Source: Gnetum montanum
Lineage: Eukaryota > Streptophyta > Gnetopsida > Gnetales > Gnetaceae
Assembly (NCBI GenBank): GCA_015680685.1
Contig: MNCI01029492.1
Location: forward strand, 861,731-909,314
Direction of reading: 5' to 3'
Length of the DNA: 47,584 nucleotides
Shown here: one piece after another, positions 32,461-45,279 of the stretch
How the letters are laid out: each line of letters begins with the position of its first letter
Position numbering within the stretch: the first letter of the stretch is position 1
Position numbers and translations under genes: made by a program
The notes under the pieces: model-generated
What the model was told of the DNA's origin: nothing
What the model saw: the letters and a program-made list of their open reading frames with translations, nothing else
Databases searched by the model: none

Positions 32461-35400
32461 TGACCACTTGGGACCAAACCACCAATGTTCAGGGCCTTTG
32501 GGTCTTGTGACCAAAGGTCATAGGATCAAAGGTGTTTTTCAAACAAGTTTTAGGTGCTTGCTAGTCTCTACCCTAGATACCTCCAAATAGACTCAGTAGT
32601 TATGAAAAATGAGTAATCATGAGTATGTGTTTGTTGTTGTAAATGTTGAAATGGTTGGGTTGTGTGTGAAATTGTAATTAACTATCATAAAATAAATTTA
32701 ACTAATTTTGTCAAATACTATAAGTTGTTGAAGATTCCTATTCTTTCTAATCACTTAGTTTATACAGTCCCTATAGTACATTACTTCTAACAAATAAAAT
32801 TTTGCAAAAACATTTGAGCAAAATTCTACTAATTTACTCCTAATTTTTCCAAGAGAGAAAATTCCACAAGAAAATTAAAAATAGAGTGAGATTCAATGTA
32901 CTTAGAAAGAGAAAAGAAAAGAAAGTAGAATTGTGTGAAATCTCACATATTTATGCAAGATAAATTGACACAAGAAAACACTTCACAATAAAGCTATTCC
33001 AAGTCAATAACTACAAATTGTCCAAACCTTTTAAGCTCAATAAGCAATTTCATAAAGATAATCTTATTATACTACCAAAAATCATTGCATAAATGACAAA
33101 GTACCAATCTCTATTTTGGCTAGTTAAAAGTTGTCAAAGATTGTATTCAACATACCCTTTAAAAAATTTGACAATTTTAGGATTGAAATACCAAGGCAAT
33201 ACATTTTAAAATAATGGAGCTATTTCAATCATCTCAAAACACAAAATATTTTCATAGATCATCCATGCTCAAAATAAGCAATTTTGTTAAGACATTATTA
33301 TTAAATTGCTCTTGAGGCTTTTCAACAACATAAGCTCTTCTATGACAAATCTTAATAAGAGTCTAATATTGTGCAAAAAAAAAAGCTATAAAAGCAACCT
33401 AGGAAAATACCAAAATTAAATGCTAACCACAATACTATCTAAACCATTAGCTAACCAACTAAAACAAAAATGGAAAAGAATGCACTCACAGGATTATAAC
33501 AAAGAAGCTAAACCGATGTCTTTAGTAAGGCATGCTTTTACAATCTTCAAGTTACTTCACCCAATTTGCCTCCAAAATTCTCCCCTTCTCCTCTACCTTT
33601 AAAGGTACTTTTATAGTGACCTTAGGGTAGCTACAATAATCATGAGAAGTTCAGGATATTACAAATATCCAGGGAATTTATTTATAACTTCCTTAAGAAG
33701 TTATAACTTCTAAGTGAAAAATAAGCTATAATTGGCAAGTGTCTTCTTATCAATAATAACCTTACAAATATAAGGAGATCTATTTATAACCTTCATGGGA
33801 GATTATAACTTCCATTGAAAATTTTAAATTCCAAAAAGTAAAGTTTTATTAAATAAATGATTATAAATTCTCCCATTTTGGAATCATAAACCTCCTTTTT
33901 TAAAAAAACACTGGTTATAATCTAAATAAACCTTAGTTCCTTTGTTTATAATAATTCACTTTTTTTAGAATTAAATTGTTATTAAGGTTATAACCTTAAT
34001 ATATGTGGTCTGTTTTTGATGCACCTCTTGTTGATGCTTGTCTCCATGGCCATCATTCCTGTTGTTGTGCCACCTCCATTACATGCGTTCCTTATGTGTC
34101 TTACATTTCTTGCTTTCAAATCCTACTACTATAGCTCAAGCATGGCACTCCCACTAGCATCACCCTTAGTTTCTGCACTCCTTACTACCTAGTGCTGCTC
34201 AGTAATTGATGCCTCCATCACGGAGAAGAAATCATAGATTCAAGCCCTATTCTAGTTTTGTGGTGTTAATGCCCTATGACACATGATCCCTTGTAGAGTG
34301 GAACTCACACATGGGTAGTAGGAGAGGAGTTTCCTTCCAAATCTCTGGCATTACTGTGGAAAAATGCCATAATAGATACCCTTTACTTAAAGTTATTAGA
34401 GTTGCAATTTTTAGTATTTGGTAGCCGCTACCTTAGGCCTTTTATATTTTAAATGTTAAATTATTGATGCCTATAGGTTTGGCATGATTATTTTCTCTAG
34501 AACATCGATTTGTATAGATATGCTTCTTTGCATGGTTGCTAGGCTTGTGTTCTTCCATAAATCTAGAATTCTCGTTTGTTTGTGGCTACACTTTGTATTA
34601 CAATAATTTCTTCTATGAAAAGGGTGCTTGTTTGAAATATCAATGAATCTCTAGAAAATTTTGTTGATTGTTTTCAACACCATTTAACAAGAATCTTGTT
34701 AATTTTCTGTCAAAATTACGGTCTTGCTCTTCCAACATATAATAAAATGCTACAGCATTTGGACTGGGTATTTTTCCTTTATTTAATTTAAGATTCTTAG
34801 CTCTGCAACTTAATTTTCTACCACCATTTGAAAACCACTATAGATTAAAATGAATAGCATAGTAATTGATTTCCACATGATGAAGTTATTCATCGGTTTC
34901 TTTTCACAGAGTTTCTTGCATATTTACAAGGAAAATGGATGCATTTAATTTCATTATTCTCGTGGAACATCCAATTGACCACTACATTGAAACTAATAAA
35001 CTAATAAACTAACAAAATGTAGAAACCAATGGAGACACAATTGCAAATGAACCTTTTTACAATTTTCAAATTAGTTCCCAAATTTCTTCTCCTCCATTGT
35101 ATATGGGAAAACTATAATTTCTTCATAACGTAAGCTGAAAACACCTTACAAAGATTTTATTAAATCCATGCCTATGAACTCAAATGAGCATACCTATATA
35201 AAGTGCACTTTCCATTGACACCTTTCTCCATTATGCTTCTCATGAAATTGCCATATTAAAATAAATAATTTAACTCTCATTTTTCAGTCATCTTTGAGAA
35301 GCTAAATTAAGAAATTTCATTTCTTAATCTTATTTCATAAAATCCACTTCATAAATATGCTGTAAATGTAAAAACATTTCTTACCCCCACCCTCCTTTTA

Positions 35401-35882
35401 GCACATTAGCTGAGAAACATAGAATTTATTAGAAACTTTTCTTTTTACATAGAAATAGAAATCTTTTTTGAGGAAAACTTTCATCAAACTTAAGGTTTGA
35501 TGAAATGAAAACCTCATTCCTAATTAAACTCAAGAAACTATACAAATAAAACTTCATACAAACTAATCTGTAAGTGGGAAGAGGATGGTTAAAGTAACTC
35601 TCTTAGGGATTCTCATATCATGAACCCTTTCATATGCAATATCAATAGAGATGAATGCCCTTCATTCCTCTTCTTGCCTAGTTGAAACCTCAACTTGGTC
35701 TTCACCTTTATTTTCAACAACTATCTTTACTTCTTTTTCATCCAATTCTTTGGCTTCTGATTTTTGAGGTTCTCCCCAACTAGTTTCTTCAGTGTCTTGA
35801 GACATGAAAGCCTCTCTCCAAGAATCTCTTTATTAGACTCTCCTTGATATTTAGCTTCAATGGCGCATTCATGGAAACTACC

Positions 35883-36074
35883 CTAAACATTTGAATGTAT
35901 AGATAGTCCACTAGTGAGAAATCTAAACTCATCTAAAAGCCAACGTAAGAACAGGCTTTTGCTAGATGCTCCATGGGCAATTACCTTACAACAGGCTCTC
36001 AAGACATGCTCCGGGCAACATCCTGTGACATATGTGATAAAAGGCCTTCTCATTGCCCTCTCTCTAAGAACCAT
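35883..36074 (-). other. Conserved 63-codon ORF inside element L LTR (left copy)
   Basis: Starts MVLRERAMRRPF and ends in the same place as the copy in the other LTR (42900-42709). The two differ at roughly a fifth of residues but keep length and frame. Function is unknown, and it may be chance. Confidence 0.4.
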
Positions 36075-36509
36075 CTTTCTACCTTACACTCAAACACTTA
36101 ACTTGCCTTTTCACTTAAGCCTTGAATTGAGAAATGATGTTTTTCCAAGTAATTCACATCTCCTTAAATAGTGTAAGGTAAAATTTGAAATTCCCACGAA
36201 TTTTACCAACCAACTTTGCCACTAAGCCTAAACATATTTAATTTCCATAATCATATGATTGGCTAATTCAAATTACACTATTTGATTGTTGAAATTAATT
36301 CACCACTATGTAGTTATCTAAGCATCACTCTCACTTACACTCATCACAAGTAATGATTACTTGAGATAATGTGAATTTAATAATTAAACTAACACTTTAA
36401 ATTAAATATTTCAAAATTAATACTCTAACATATACATGTTTTTATAATATTATATAGACTTATATAGGCATACATATAGGATATATATTTTAGGGTTAAA
36501 TATTATAGA

Positions 36510-36537
36510 AGTCTATATATATATATACACACACACT
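36510..36537. repeat. TA/CA microsatellite in L LTR
   Basis: (TA)n followed by (CA)n; the other LTR has a pure (TA)n run near 43337-43358. Confidence 0.8.
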
Positions 36538-36664
36538 ACTAGGCATATATATATTAAAGTTTATTACTTACTAATATGTATACTAGATATTATTATAATT
36601 ATATACATGTATATATATTACTATATTACATATATTAGTTTCTATATATGGATTTAAGTTGTGG

Positions 36665-37790
36665 GTAGTTATCCAAAATAATGTTTGATATGCAAAACAT
36701 TATACAGAAACTACAATTCGAGCCCATCTAATGTCGATAACTTATAGGTGTCTTTGGATACTTGTTTCTTGCTTTGGAAAGTACCAATCCATATTGCTAC
36801 AAGCTTATTTGACTTCTTCATATTCCATAATAATACTAGATCACCAACTATAAAAGTTCTTTTCAAAGCTTTTTTATCAAGCCATCTTTAAACTTGAGAA
36901 GCATCTTTTAATAAATTATCTTTAGCTCTATCCATTTTGGCTTTCCTTTTGATGAGTAAGGTCATGAAACTTCTATCTTTATCAATTCTCTCACTATAAT
37001 TTTGGATAAAATCTAAGGTTGAACTTATAATCTTGTTCGTAATTCTAGCTGGTAAACCATAGACCAAGTTATAAGTTGACGTTCCCTCTTGAATCTAATA
37101 CAATCAATCCATAATGAAAATTGTAAGTAATCAATCCAATTTCCTGGATTCCCATCTATTAACTTTCTGATGTAGGAAATAAGATTTTTATTTGTAGATT
37201 CAGCTAAGTCATTCCCTTGAGGATAATAATTCGAAGAAGAAAATAGAAAGATGGATTTTTTAGATGCCCATGTTATAAATTCTTCAAATTGAAAAGCTGG
37301 TCCACTTACAATTTGATCTTTCAAGAACTTAATCACATCTGATGCTAGACTTTTTCTTAGAGCCTTTGCTTTAGACCATTTAGTAAAATAATCGGTAACT
37401 ATGAGAATAAACTTATGTTTAGCTCTTAGAGAATTAATTATGCTAATAAAATCTAAGCCCCATTGCTGAAATGATCTATCTGCAATTACCAGTTTTAAGG
37501 GAGCTCTAGCCTCTTTAATCTTCGGTCCATGAATTTGACATTTGTAACATCTTTGAATTTTCAAACTAATATCTTGATACATACTAGGCCAATAATAACC
37601 ATAGCAAAGCCTATGTTGCATAGTAGACTTAGGAGATTCATAGAACAAATTAGAATGATCATGAAATTATTCTAAGATAGGACCAATTTGATCATTGTAC
37701 ATACATTACAACAAAACCCCTCTAAAATGATTTCTGTATAAGATTCCATCTTTAATCACAAATTTATTTGCCTTTTTGAAGAAAGCTCTC
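36665..37790 (-). pseudogene. Integrase, element L
   Basis: The N-terminal part has GYYWPSMYQDI and RCYKCQ (zinc-binding CxxC). The core has WGLDFIS with the first Asp, VTDYFTKW, and YYPQGNDLAESTNK with the catalytic Glu. The TDN segment with the second catalytic Asp is deleted, so IVS runs directly into GPAF. After a frameshift near 37040 the C-terminal part shows NYSERIDKDRSF, VGDLVLLWNMKK and a W-G-F motif, and ends with TYKLSTLDG just before the LTR. The gypsy lineage differs from X, P, Y and Z and is not assigned. Confidence 0.82.
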
Positions 37791-37799
37791 TTCTGACTT

Positions 37800-38320
37800 G
37801 TAGTTAGGTTACTAGGAACCTTTCATGTATTAAGGAATTCTAAAATCTCATCATACCAATTTCCTTCGTGAATCTTAAGCATACATACTTCATCTTCTAT
37901 AACCATTAACTTAGCTAATCCCATTCCTTTAATGGTTTTGCATATTTCCATTGAAAACCTAAAACCTTGAAGCCTCATAAGCCACTTTCCTTTTTTCAAT
38001 CCAATTTCATTTTGGGCTAAGAATTGTTTAACTGCAAGCTCTACTAGCATACAAACTAACAAGCTTTCAAAGTAATATTTGAAATGTAGAAGTACCTTAA
38101 TAACTGTGAATGCCTATTTCTCTAGGTCTAAATAATTTATCTTGGAACCTTTTAATTGATATCTAAAAAATCCAATTGGTTCATCTTGATCTTTTATGTT
38201 TTTGAGTTAAAATAACAACAATTGAATCATTTGAAACAAAAGCATATAACCAAAAGTCTTCGTTCAATTTTGGTTTTACTAAGTATGGAGCTTCTTGGAT
38301 AGCTTTTTTTACTAAGTAAG
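37800..38320 (-). pseudogene. RNase H remnant, element L
   Basis: KKAIQEAPYLVKPKLNEDF...LYAFVSNDS (about 38310-38200) matches the start of a gypsy RNase H, although the usual Asp in LYxDAS is replaced by LYAFVS, as in some plant gypsy families. GKWLMRLQGFRFS and KGMGLAKL (38062-37900) match its end. The protease and RT that should precede it are absent. Confidence 0.75.
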
Positions 38321-39447
38321 GATAGCTCATTATCTGATTCAATATTAAGGAAATTAAACTTAAGAATATCACTTTCATCCTCATCTTCTACTAACTTAGT
38401 ATCTTAATGCTTATATTTTCTATTTTTCTTTTCTTCCTTGATTTTAACTTTTTCCAAAGCTTTTTCTAGTTTCACTACTTTGTTGAACAAGTCTCTCATT
38501 AACTTTCCTTTTTCATATTCTTTGTTTTCTAACTTTTACTTTGCCTTAATATGAGATGGCCCTAGTAATGCATTAAGTTTTGCAAAATCTTGCACAAGAA
38601 TCATCATTTTCTCTTCTCTTTTTTAAGTTGTGATAACCTCTTCATTATTCAAATTCAGTTGTTTTTCTAACTATATAGCTTCACTAAAGTAGTCATTCAG
38701 TTTTAGCAAGTTTGGAGTTCTTCTTAACCAAATTGAAATATTGGGATTCACAGCCTTAAGAGAAGTATCTCTAAGCACTTCATCTAAAGGTCTATATTGT
38801 CTTTGAAAGAACCCACAAATTCTTTGAGACTTAATATTGAAATCTCTAATAAACTCTTTAACTCCTTTCTTAGCTTGTACTAGTCCACAATACAATTTTT
38901 GTTGATCCAATTGATTGCCAAACTAGTCCAAGAAAAGACTTTTCATATTATCCCAACCTATAATACTATTGTTTGGCAAGTTTAAATACCAAATATGAGC
39001 CATATCCTTTAAATTTTCTACAAACAACTTATGAGCTTGATCTTGATGTTGAACATTTACATGAGCCAAAGCTAACTCAAATAAGTAGATATTCTCTTTA
39101 ACCAAGTAAGCTTTTCCAGGAATAAAAGGCTTAGGCAAATATTTGTAAACTACCTTAGAAATGTTGTTGTAGTTTTGAAATCCTAATGGTATAACTCTTT
39201 GCCAGGGATTTACCATCCTATTAGAATTCCTTATGATCGTTGAATTCTTATGCTTCTTTGACTTTCTCTTATAGACTAATAAACTAAATAGAAGATGTGA
39301 TCTTCTTGCCCTTTTGGTCTTTACTCCACTACTTGTTCCAAACTCAAGAACCTTCTTCTATTCTTCTTCTAATGAGTAATCAGTCTTATAATCAAGAATA
39401 TCTTTGGAACCTTTGAAATCTTCCAAACTGTCAATCTGTTTGGTCAT
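38321..39447 (-). pseudogene. gag of element L
   Basis: The frame opens with ATG at 39447 (MTKQIDSLEDF). A basic stretch is followed by a capsid-like region: HKLFVENLKDMAHIWYLNLP, a TAG near 38920, then the KKGVKEFIRDFNIKSQRICGF segment, typical of retrotransposon Gag. The C-terminus is Lys/Glu-rich and likely coiled, ending in an acidic EDEDESDIL just before the junction to RNase H. The ORF is one frame apart from stops. No zinc knuckle is seen, so it may have gone with the deletion. Confidence 0.75.
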
Positions 39448-39550
39448 GAATTGAAAATAGCATCTAATTTCTTAAACCCTTTTAGCAACAAAAAGAACTA
39501 TTGATGTGCTAGGACTATCAAGCTTATGAACATAGAGGACAAATTTTCAT

Positions 39551-39567
39551 CCCTCATTCTAGCACCA
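39551..39567 (-). other. Possible primer-binding site of element L
   Basis: Minus-strand TGGTGCTAGAATGAGGG lies 13 nt after the 5' LTR edge. It starts TGG as a tRNA 3' CCA complement would. I cannot assign the tRNA. Confidence 0.4.
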
Positions 39568-40543
39568 AAAGAACTATTGATGACCGTTTGGGATCAAACC
39601 ACCAATGTTGTGGGCCTTCGGGTCTCGTGATCGAGGGTCATAGGATCGAAGGTGTTCTTCAAACATGGTTTAGGTGCCTGCTAGTCTCTAGCCTAGATAC
39701 CTCCAAATAGACTCAGTGGTTATGAAATATGAATAATTGTGAGTATGTGTTTGTTGTTGTAAATATTAAAATGGTTAGGTTGTATGCAAAATTGTAATTA
39801 ACTATCGAAAAATTCAACTAACTTTGTCAAATACTGTGAGTTGTTGGAAATTCCTATTTTGTCTAATCACTTAGTCTATATGGTCTCTATAGTACATTAC
39901 TTCTAACAAATAAAATTTTGCAAAAATGTTTGAGCACAATTTTGCCAATCTACTTCTAATTTTCCCAAGAGAGAAAATTCCACAAGAAAATTAAAAATAG
40001 AGTGAGATTCGGTGGACTTACAAAGAGAAAAGAAAAGAAAGCAGATTTGTGTAGAATCTCAAATATTTACACAAGATAAATTCACATAAGGAAACACTTC
40101 ACAATAAAGCTATTCCAATTCAATAACTACAAATTGACCAAATCTTCTAAGCTTAACAAGTAATTTCATAAAGATAATCTTATTATACTACCAAAAATCA
40201 TTGCATAAACAACAAATTACGAGTCTCTATTTTGGCTAGTTAATAATTGTCAAAGATTGCATTCAACATAGCCTTCAAAAAATCTGACAATTTTAGGATT
40301 GAAATACCAAGGCAATACACTTTAAAACAATGAAGCTATTTTAATTGTCTCAAAATACCAGAGATTTTCCTAGATCCTCTATGCTCAAAAAAAACAATTT
40401 TGGTAAAACATTACTATTAAATTGCTCTTGAGGATTTTCAACAACATAAGCTCTTCTATGGTAAATCTTAATAAGAGTCTAATACTGCACAAAAAAAAAA
40501 GCTACAAAAGCAATGTAGGACAAATCCCAAAATTTAATGTCAN

Positions 40544-40626
40544 ATAATTGATAAGAAGACACTTGCCAATTATAGCTTATTTTTCTCTTAGAAGTTATAA
40601 CTTCTTAAGGAAGTTAGGAATAAATT
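40544..40626. other. Inverted block between two Ns in the L 5' LTR
   Basis: Reverse complement of about 33670-33755 in the other LTR, whereas both flanks are in direct orientation. Single Ns at 40543 and 40627 mark its exact edges. Probably an assembly join in wrong orientation. Confidence 0.85.
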
Positions 40627-42708
40627 NTAACCTTCATGGAAGATTATAACTTCCATTGAAAATTTTAAATTCCAAAAACTAAAGTTTTATTAAATAAATG
40701 ATTATAAATTCTCCCATGTTGGAACCCTAAACCTCCCTTTTTTAAAAAAATACTAGTTGTAATCTAAATAAACCTTAGTTCCTTGTTTATAATAATTCAC
40801 TTTTTTTTAGAATTAAATCATATAACCTTAATATACATGGTTTGTTTCTGACGTGCCTCACATTAATGCTTGTCTCTGTGGCCATCATGCCTGCTATTGT
40901 GCCACCTCCCTTTCATGCATTCCTTGTGTGTCTTACATTTCTTACTTCCAAATCCTACTACTGCGGCTTAGGCATGGCACTCTTGCCAACATTGCCCTAG
41001 GTTTCTACACTCATTATTGCCTGGTGCTACTCAGTAACTGCTGCCTCCATTACGAAGAATAAATTGCTAATTCAAGCTCTATTCTAAATTTGTGGTGTCA
41101 ATGCCCTACAGCCACATGATCCCCTATAGAGTGGAACTTGCATGCAAGCAGTAGGAGATGAGCTTCCTTCCAAATCTCTAGCACTATTGTGGAAAAATGC
41201 CATGATAGATATCCTTTATTTAGGGCTATTGGACCTACAATTTTTAGAATTTGGTATCCACTACCTTAGGGCTTTTATCTTTTAAATGTTAAATTATCGA
41301 TGCCTATAGGTTTGGCATGATTATTTTATCTAGAAGACTAATTTGTATAGATATGATCCTTTGCATAGTTGTTGGGCTTGTGTTCTTTTGTAAATTTGGA
41401 ATTCTCATTTGTTTGTGGCTGCACTTTGTATTGCCATAATTTCTTCTATGATAAGGGTTCTTGTTTGAAATATCAATGAATTTCTAAGCAATTTTATTAA
41501 CTATTTTCAACACCATTTAACAAGAATCTTGTTAATTTTGTGTCAAAATTATGGTCTTGCTCTTTCAACATCTAATCAAATGTTGTAACACTTGGACTGG
41601 GTATTTTCCCTTTGTTTAATTTAAGATTCTTAGCTTTACAACCTAATTTTCTGCCACCATTTGGAAACCACTATAGATTGAAATGTACAGCATAGCAATT
41701 GATTTTCACGTGATAAAGTTATTTGTCAATTTTTTTCATAGAGTTTCTTGCATATTTATAGGGAAAATGGATGCACTTAATTTCATTATTCTTGTGGAAC
41801 ACCTAATTGACCACTACACTGAAACTAATAAACTAATAAACTAACAAAATGTAGGAACCAATGGAGACATAATTGCAAATGAACCTTTTTGCAATTTTCA
41901 AATTAATTCCCAAATTTCATCTCCTTTATTGTATATGGGAAAACCATAATTTCTTCATAACTTAAGCTGAAAACACCTTGCAAAGCTTTTATTAAATCCA
42001 TGCTTATGAACTCAAATGAGCATACCTATATAAAGAGCACGTTCTTTTAACACCTTTCTCCATTATGCTTCTCATGAAATTGCCACTTTAAAATAAATAA
42101 TGTAACTCTCATTTTTCAATCATCTTTGAGAAGCTAAATTGAGAAATTTCATTTGTTAATTTTATTTCATAAAATTGGCTCCATAAATATGGTGTAAATG
42201 TGAAAACATTTCTTACCCCCTCTTTAGCACATCAACTAAGAAACATAGACTTTATTGGAAATGTTTCTTTTTACATAGAAATAGAAATGCTTTTTGAGGA
42301 AAACTTTCATCAAACTTAAGGTTTGATGAAATAAAAGCCTCATTTTTAATTAAACTTAAGAAACTGTACAAACAAAGCTTCATACAAACTAATCTGTAGG
42401 TGGAAAGAGGATAGTTAAAGTAACTATCTTAGAGATTCTCATATCATGAACCCTTTCATATGTAATCTCAAAAGTGATGAATGCCCTTATTTCCTCTTCT
42501 TTCCTAGTTGAAACCTCAACTTGGTCTTCACCTTTGTTTTCAACAATTATCTTTGCTTCTGTTTCATCCAATTTTTTGGCTTCTGATTTTGAGGTTCTCC
42601 CCAACTAGTTGCTTCAGTGTCTTGAGACATGAAAACCTTTCCCCGAGAATCATTTTTATAAGACTCTCCTTGATATTCAACTTTGGTGGTGCATTCGTGG
42701 AAACTACC

Positions 42709-42900
42709 CTAAACATTTGAATGTATAGATAGTCCACCAATGAGAAATCTAAACTCATCTAAAAGACAAAGTAAGAAAGGGCTTTCACTAGATGCTCCAT
42801 GGGTAGTTGTCTTACAATAGGCTCTCAAGACATGCTCCAAGCAGCATCCTATGACATATGGGACAAAAGGCCTTCTCATTACCCTCTCTCTAAGAACCAT
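42709..42900 (-). other. Conserved 63-codon ORF inside element L LTR (right copy)
   Basis: Counterpart of 36074-35883. A second minus-strand ORF (42604-42389, Glu/Lys-rich) follows and has a broken counterpart in the left LTR. No known family recognised. Confidence 0.4.
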
Positions 42901-43474
42901 CTTTCTACCTTATACTCAAACACTTGACTTGCCTTTTCACTTAAGCCTTGAATTGAGAAATGATGTTTTTCCTAGTATTTCACATCTCCTTGTATAGTGT
43001 AAGGTAAAATTTGAAATTCCCACCAATTCTATCAACCAACTTTGCCACTAAGCCAAAACTTATTTAATTTTCATAATCATATGATTGGCTTATTCAAATT
43101 ACACTATTTGGTTGTTGAAATTAATTCACCACTATGTAGTTATCTAACCATGACTCCCACTTACACTCATCACAAGTAATGATTACTTGAGACAATGTAA
43201 ATTTAATAATTAAACTAACACTTTGAATTAAATAATTTAAAACTAATACTCTAACATATACATGTTTTTATAATATTATATAGACTTATATAGGCATACA
43301 TATAAGATATATATGTTATGGTTAAATATTATAGAAGTATATATATATATATATACTACTAAGGATATATATATTAAAGTTTATTACTTACTACTACGTA
43401 TACTAAATATTATTATAATTATATACATACATATATATATATTACTATATTACATATATTAATTTATATATACC

Positions 43475-44219
43475 AAATAAATTGTGAAACGGTCCATGCT
43501 CCATAGCTAACATTAGAACAATTAACATTTGTTTATCCAAACATTTTAGCATTCTATTTAATATTTTGGGATTAGTATATGAATTTGTTAGGTTTTAGTT
43601 ATTTTATTTTGAGAATATATATTATATAACTATTATTTTAAGCCTCATGAATAATCACAAAATTTTTTAATTTATTCATGAATTATTCGTGAATCATAAA
43701 TCAAAAGTGTTGATGAATATATATGTTGAATCTAAATTGAAAACTATGCTAATAGGTACAAAAGTAATATAAGATAAAAAATAGTTGGAATAGTAGTAGA
43801 AGTAGAAAGAGAATGAAATACATTTGAGTTGTTTAAATTGAAAACAATAGTTAAAAGCCTCTTCTTTTTATGTTACACTAAGTGAAATCCATCTACATTA
43901 GTATTTTCATTACTAGTCCCTACTAAAATTTTTTTTGGTAAAGAGGAATTCTCTTTAGATATTAAGAGTTTAGTGGCACATTTAGAATTCAAAGGAGTAG
44001 TCAAAGGTTGAGAGAACTTCTTCTAGAAGCTTTCATTTGTGCTTGCTAAAAACTATTGTTATTTGCCTTTTTTTGAAATTTTTCTTTCTTTCTTTCATGA
44101 ACCACTTTTCTATTGAGAATATGATAGATTCCAATAACATGGTCTTCATGACGATAATAGCTGTAACATCCTCGCAAATTATAGTAGGTAAATGTTTGGA
44201 GAAAGCATTAATTACTAAT
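43475..44219. other. Unassigned AT-rich stretch between L and Z
   Basis: No ORF, repeat or RNA that I can support. It could be the original insertion target or a remnant of another element. Confidence 0.4.
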
Positions 44220-45079
44220 TGATGAGGTCAAATTTTTTGTTAATTCAACATCGTAGCAACGATGTCATTGATTTTTTGGTTCATCCGATACATCATCGTA
44301 GATATGATGTCTCACAATGTATGCTGCCCTATAAATATGAAGCTTGGGTGCACGATCTGCTAACTTTCCATTCCACATCTTACCAAAACTCTTGCAATTT
44401 TATTATGTAGTTTTAGTAAGAGAAGTGAATGCCCGCAATGTGATGTCTAGTAGTTGAACGGAGTCTTTATTTGAACAGATTGTACTTGGGCATAGTTTGC
44501 AAATGGAAATAAAGATCAAGATTACTTCACATCATTGCAACATCCACTTAGTGTTTATTATTTTTACTTAGAATAATGTTTCTTTTTTTATAGCTTAATG
44601 TTTTACTTTTGCTCATTTATAATAAGTGGAATGAGTACAATTGATTTTGAGTACTTAAGTGTAATCATTTGGTAAGCCTAGTAGTGTTATTGCTTGGTAT
44701 GCCCAGTAGCATAACGCTTGGTAGCCCAATAATAGTTATGTGAAGCCCAAGGTGTGTATCATAAATCAGGAATAGATACTCACTACATAGGATAGATTAG
44801 ATTTACTTACCTATTATCACTTAGACTTAGTAATTACTTTCTTTTTATTATGGCTATGCTTAGGAATATTTCAGGCCTTACAACATCAATGATCATATGC
44901 CTCATGGTGAGCTAAACCATACACTTATATTTCACTAGCTCCACATGGAAAGAAAATAGTCTTAAACTTCAACTCAATTACTAGCATATCAACATTGTCT
45001 ATCTACAGACTATGATCAGGTCATGCATAAACAGTTGTGATTTGTATGGTTAGGTGTTGGATTGTTCCACCACTCATCA
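44220..45079 (+). repeat. 5' LTR of element Z
   Basis: TGATGAGG...CACTCATCA. Same plan as the other family LTRs: inverted repeats in U3 (ACATCGT/ACGATGT near 44250 and ACATCAT/ATGATGT near 44290-44310), TATA box at 44329-44340, AATAAA at 44508-44513. The matching 3' LTR is off-window. Confidence 0.82.
44329..44340 (+). promoter_or_regulatory. TATA box in Z LTR
   Basis: CCTATAAATATGA context, about 178 nt before AATAAA, as in P. Confidence 0.65.
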
Positions 45080-45080
45080 T

Positions 45081-45098
45081 TGGTGTCATTACTAGGGA
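45081..45098 (+). other. Primer-binding site of element Z
   Basis: TGGTGTCATTACTAGGGA, one base after the LTR. It aligns to TGGCGCCGTTGCCGGGGA with five changes, all C-to-T or G-to-A. Confidence 0.78.
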
Positions 45099-45279
45099 TA
45101 TTCAATGTGTGCTTGGTAACTAATTTCACAAAGTTCATTGTATCAAGAATTCAAAGTTAAAACCTACAATCCTTAAGTAAACTTGAAAACACACACACTT
45201 AACAAGCATCACAGTTTCAACATGGGTTCACTTAAAGATCAATGACCATTTGCTAAAGAACTATAAAGAGGCAATGAAA

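Larger units (their letters stand above)
32461..36650 (-). repeat. 3' LTR of element L (~4.2 kb)
   Basis: Starts TGACCACTTGGGA (plus sense) and matches 39581 onward. It contains a conserved minus-strand ORF (36074-35883), an AT-rich tail with TA/CA microsatellite at 36510-36537, and about 250 bp near 33420-33670 that are missing from the other LTR. Confidence 0.85.
32461..43474 (-). mobile_element. Element L: gypsy element with ~4 kb LTRs and a reduced interior
   Basis: Two direct repeats, 32461 to about 36650 and 39581 to about 43474, enclose about 2.9 kb with gag, RNase H and integrase on the minus strand. A 235-bp sample compared by eye is about 90% identical between the LTRs, mostly transitions. 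The outer LTR edge is TGACC...; the inner edge lies in TA-rich sequence and is uncertain by some tens of bases. I could not confirm a target-site duplication. Integrase similarity ends almost at the LTR. Confidence 0.85.
39581..43474 (-). repeat. 5' LTR of element L (~3.9 kb)
   Basis: Starts TGACCGTTTGGGA (plus sense). Collinear with the 3' LTR except for a segment at 40543-40627, where about 250 bp is missing and about 83 bp is inverted between two Ns. Confidence 0.85.

Noticed and set aside
32456-43485. Target-site duplication for element L
   Set aside because: CTTGG on the left has no matching copy next to any plausible right end.
44037-44410. Short ORFs at the left edge of element Z
   Set aside because: AT-rich, no motif, and they overlap the LTR boundary.
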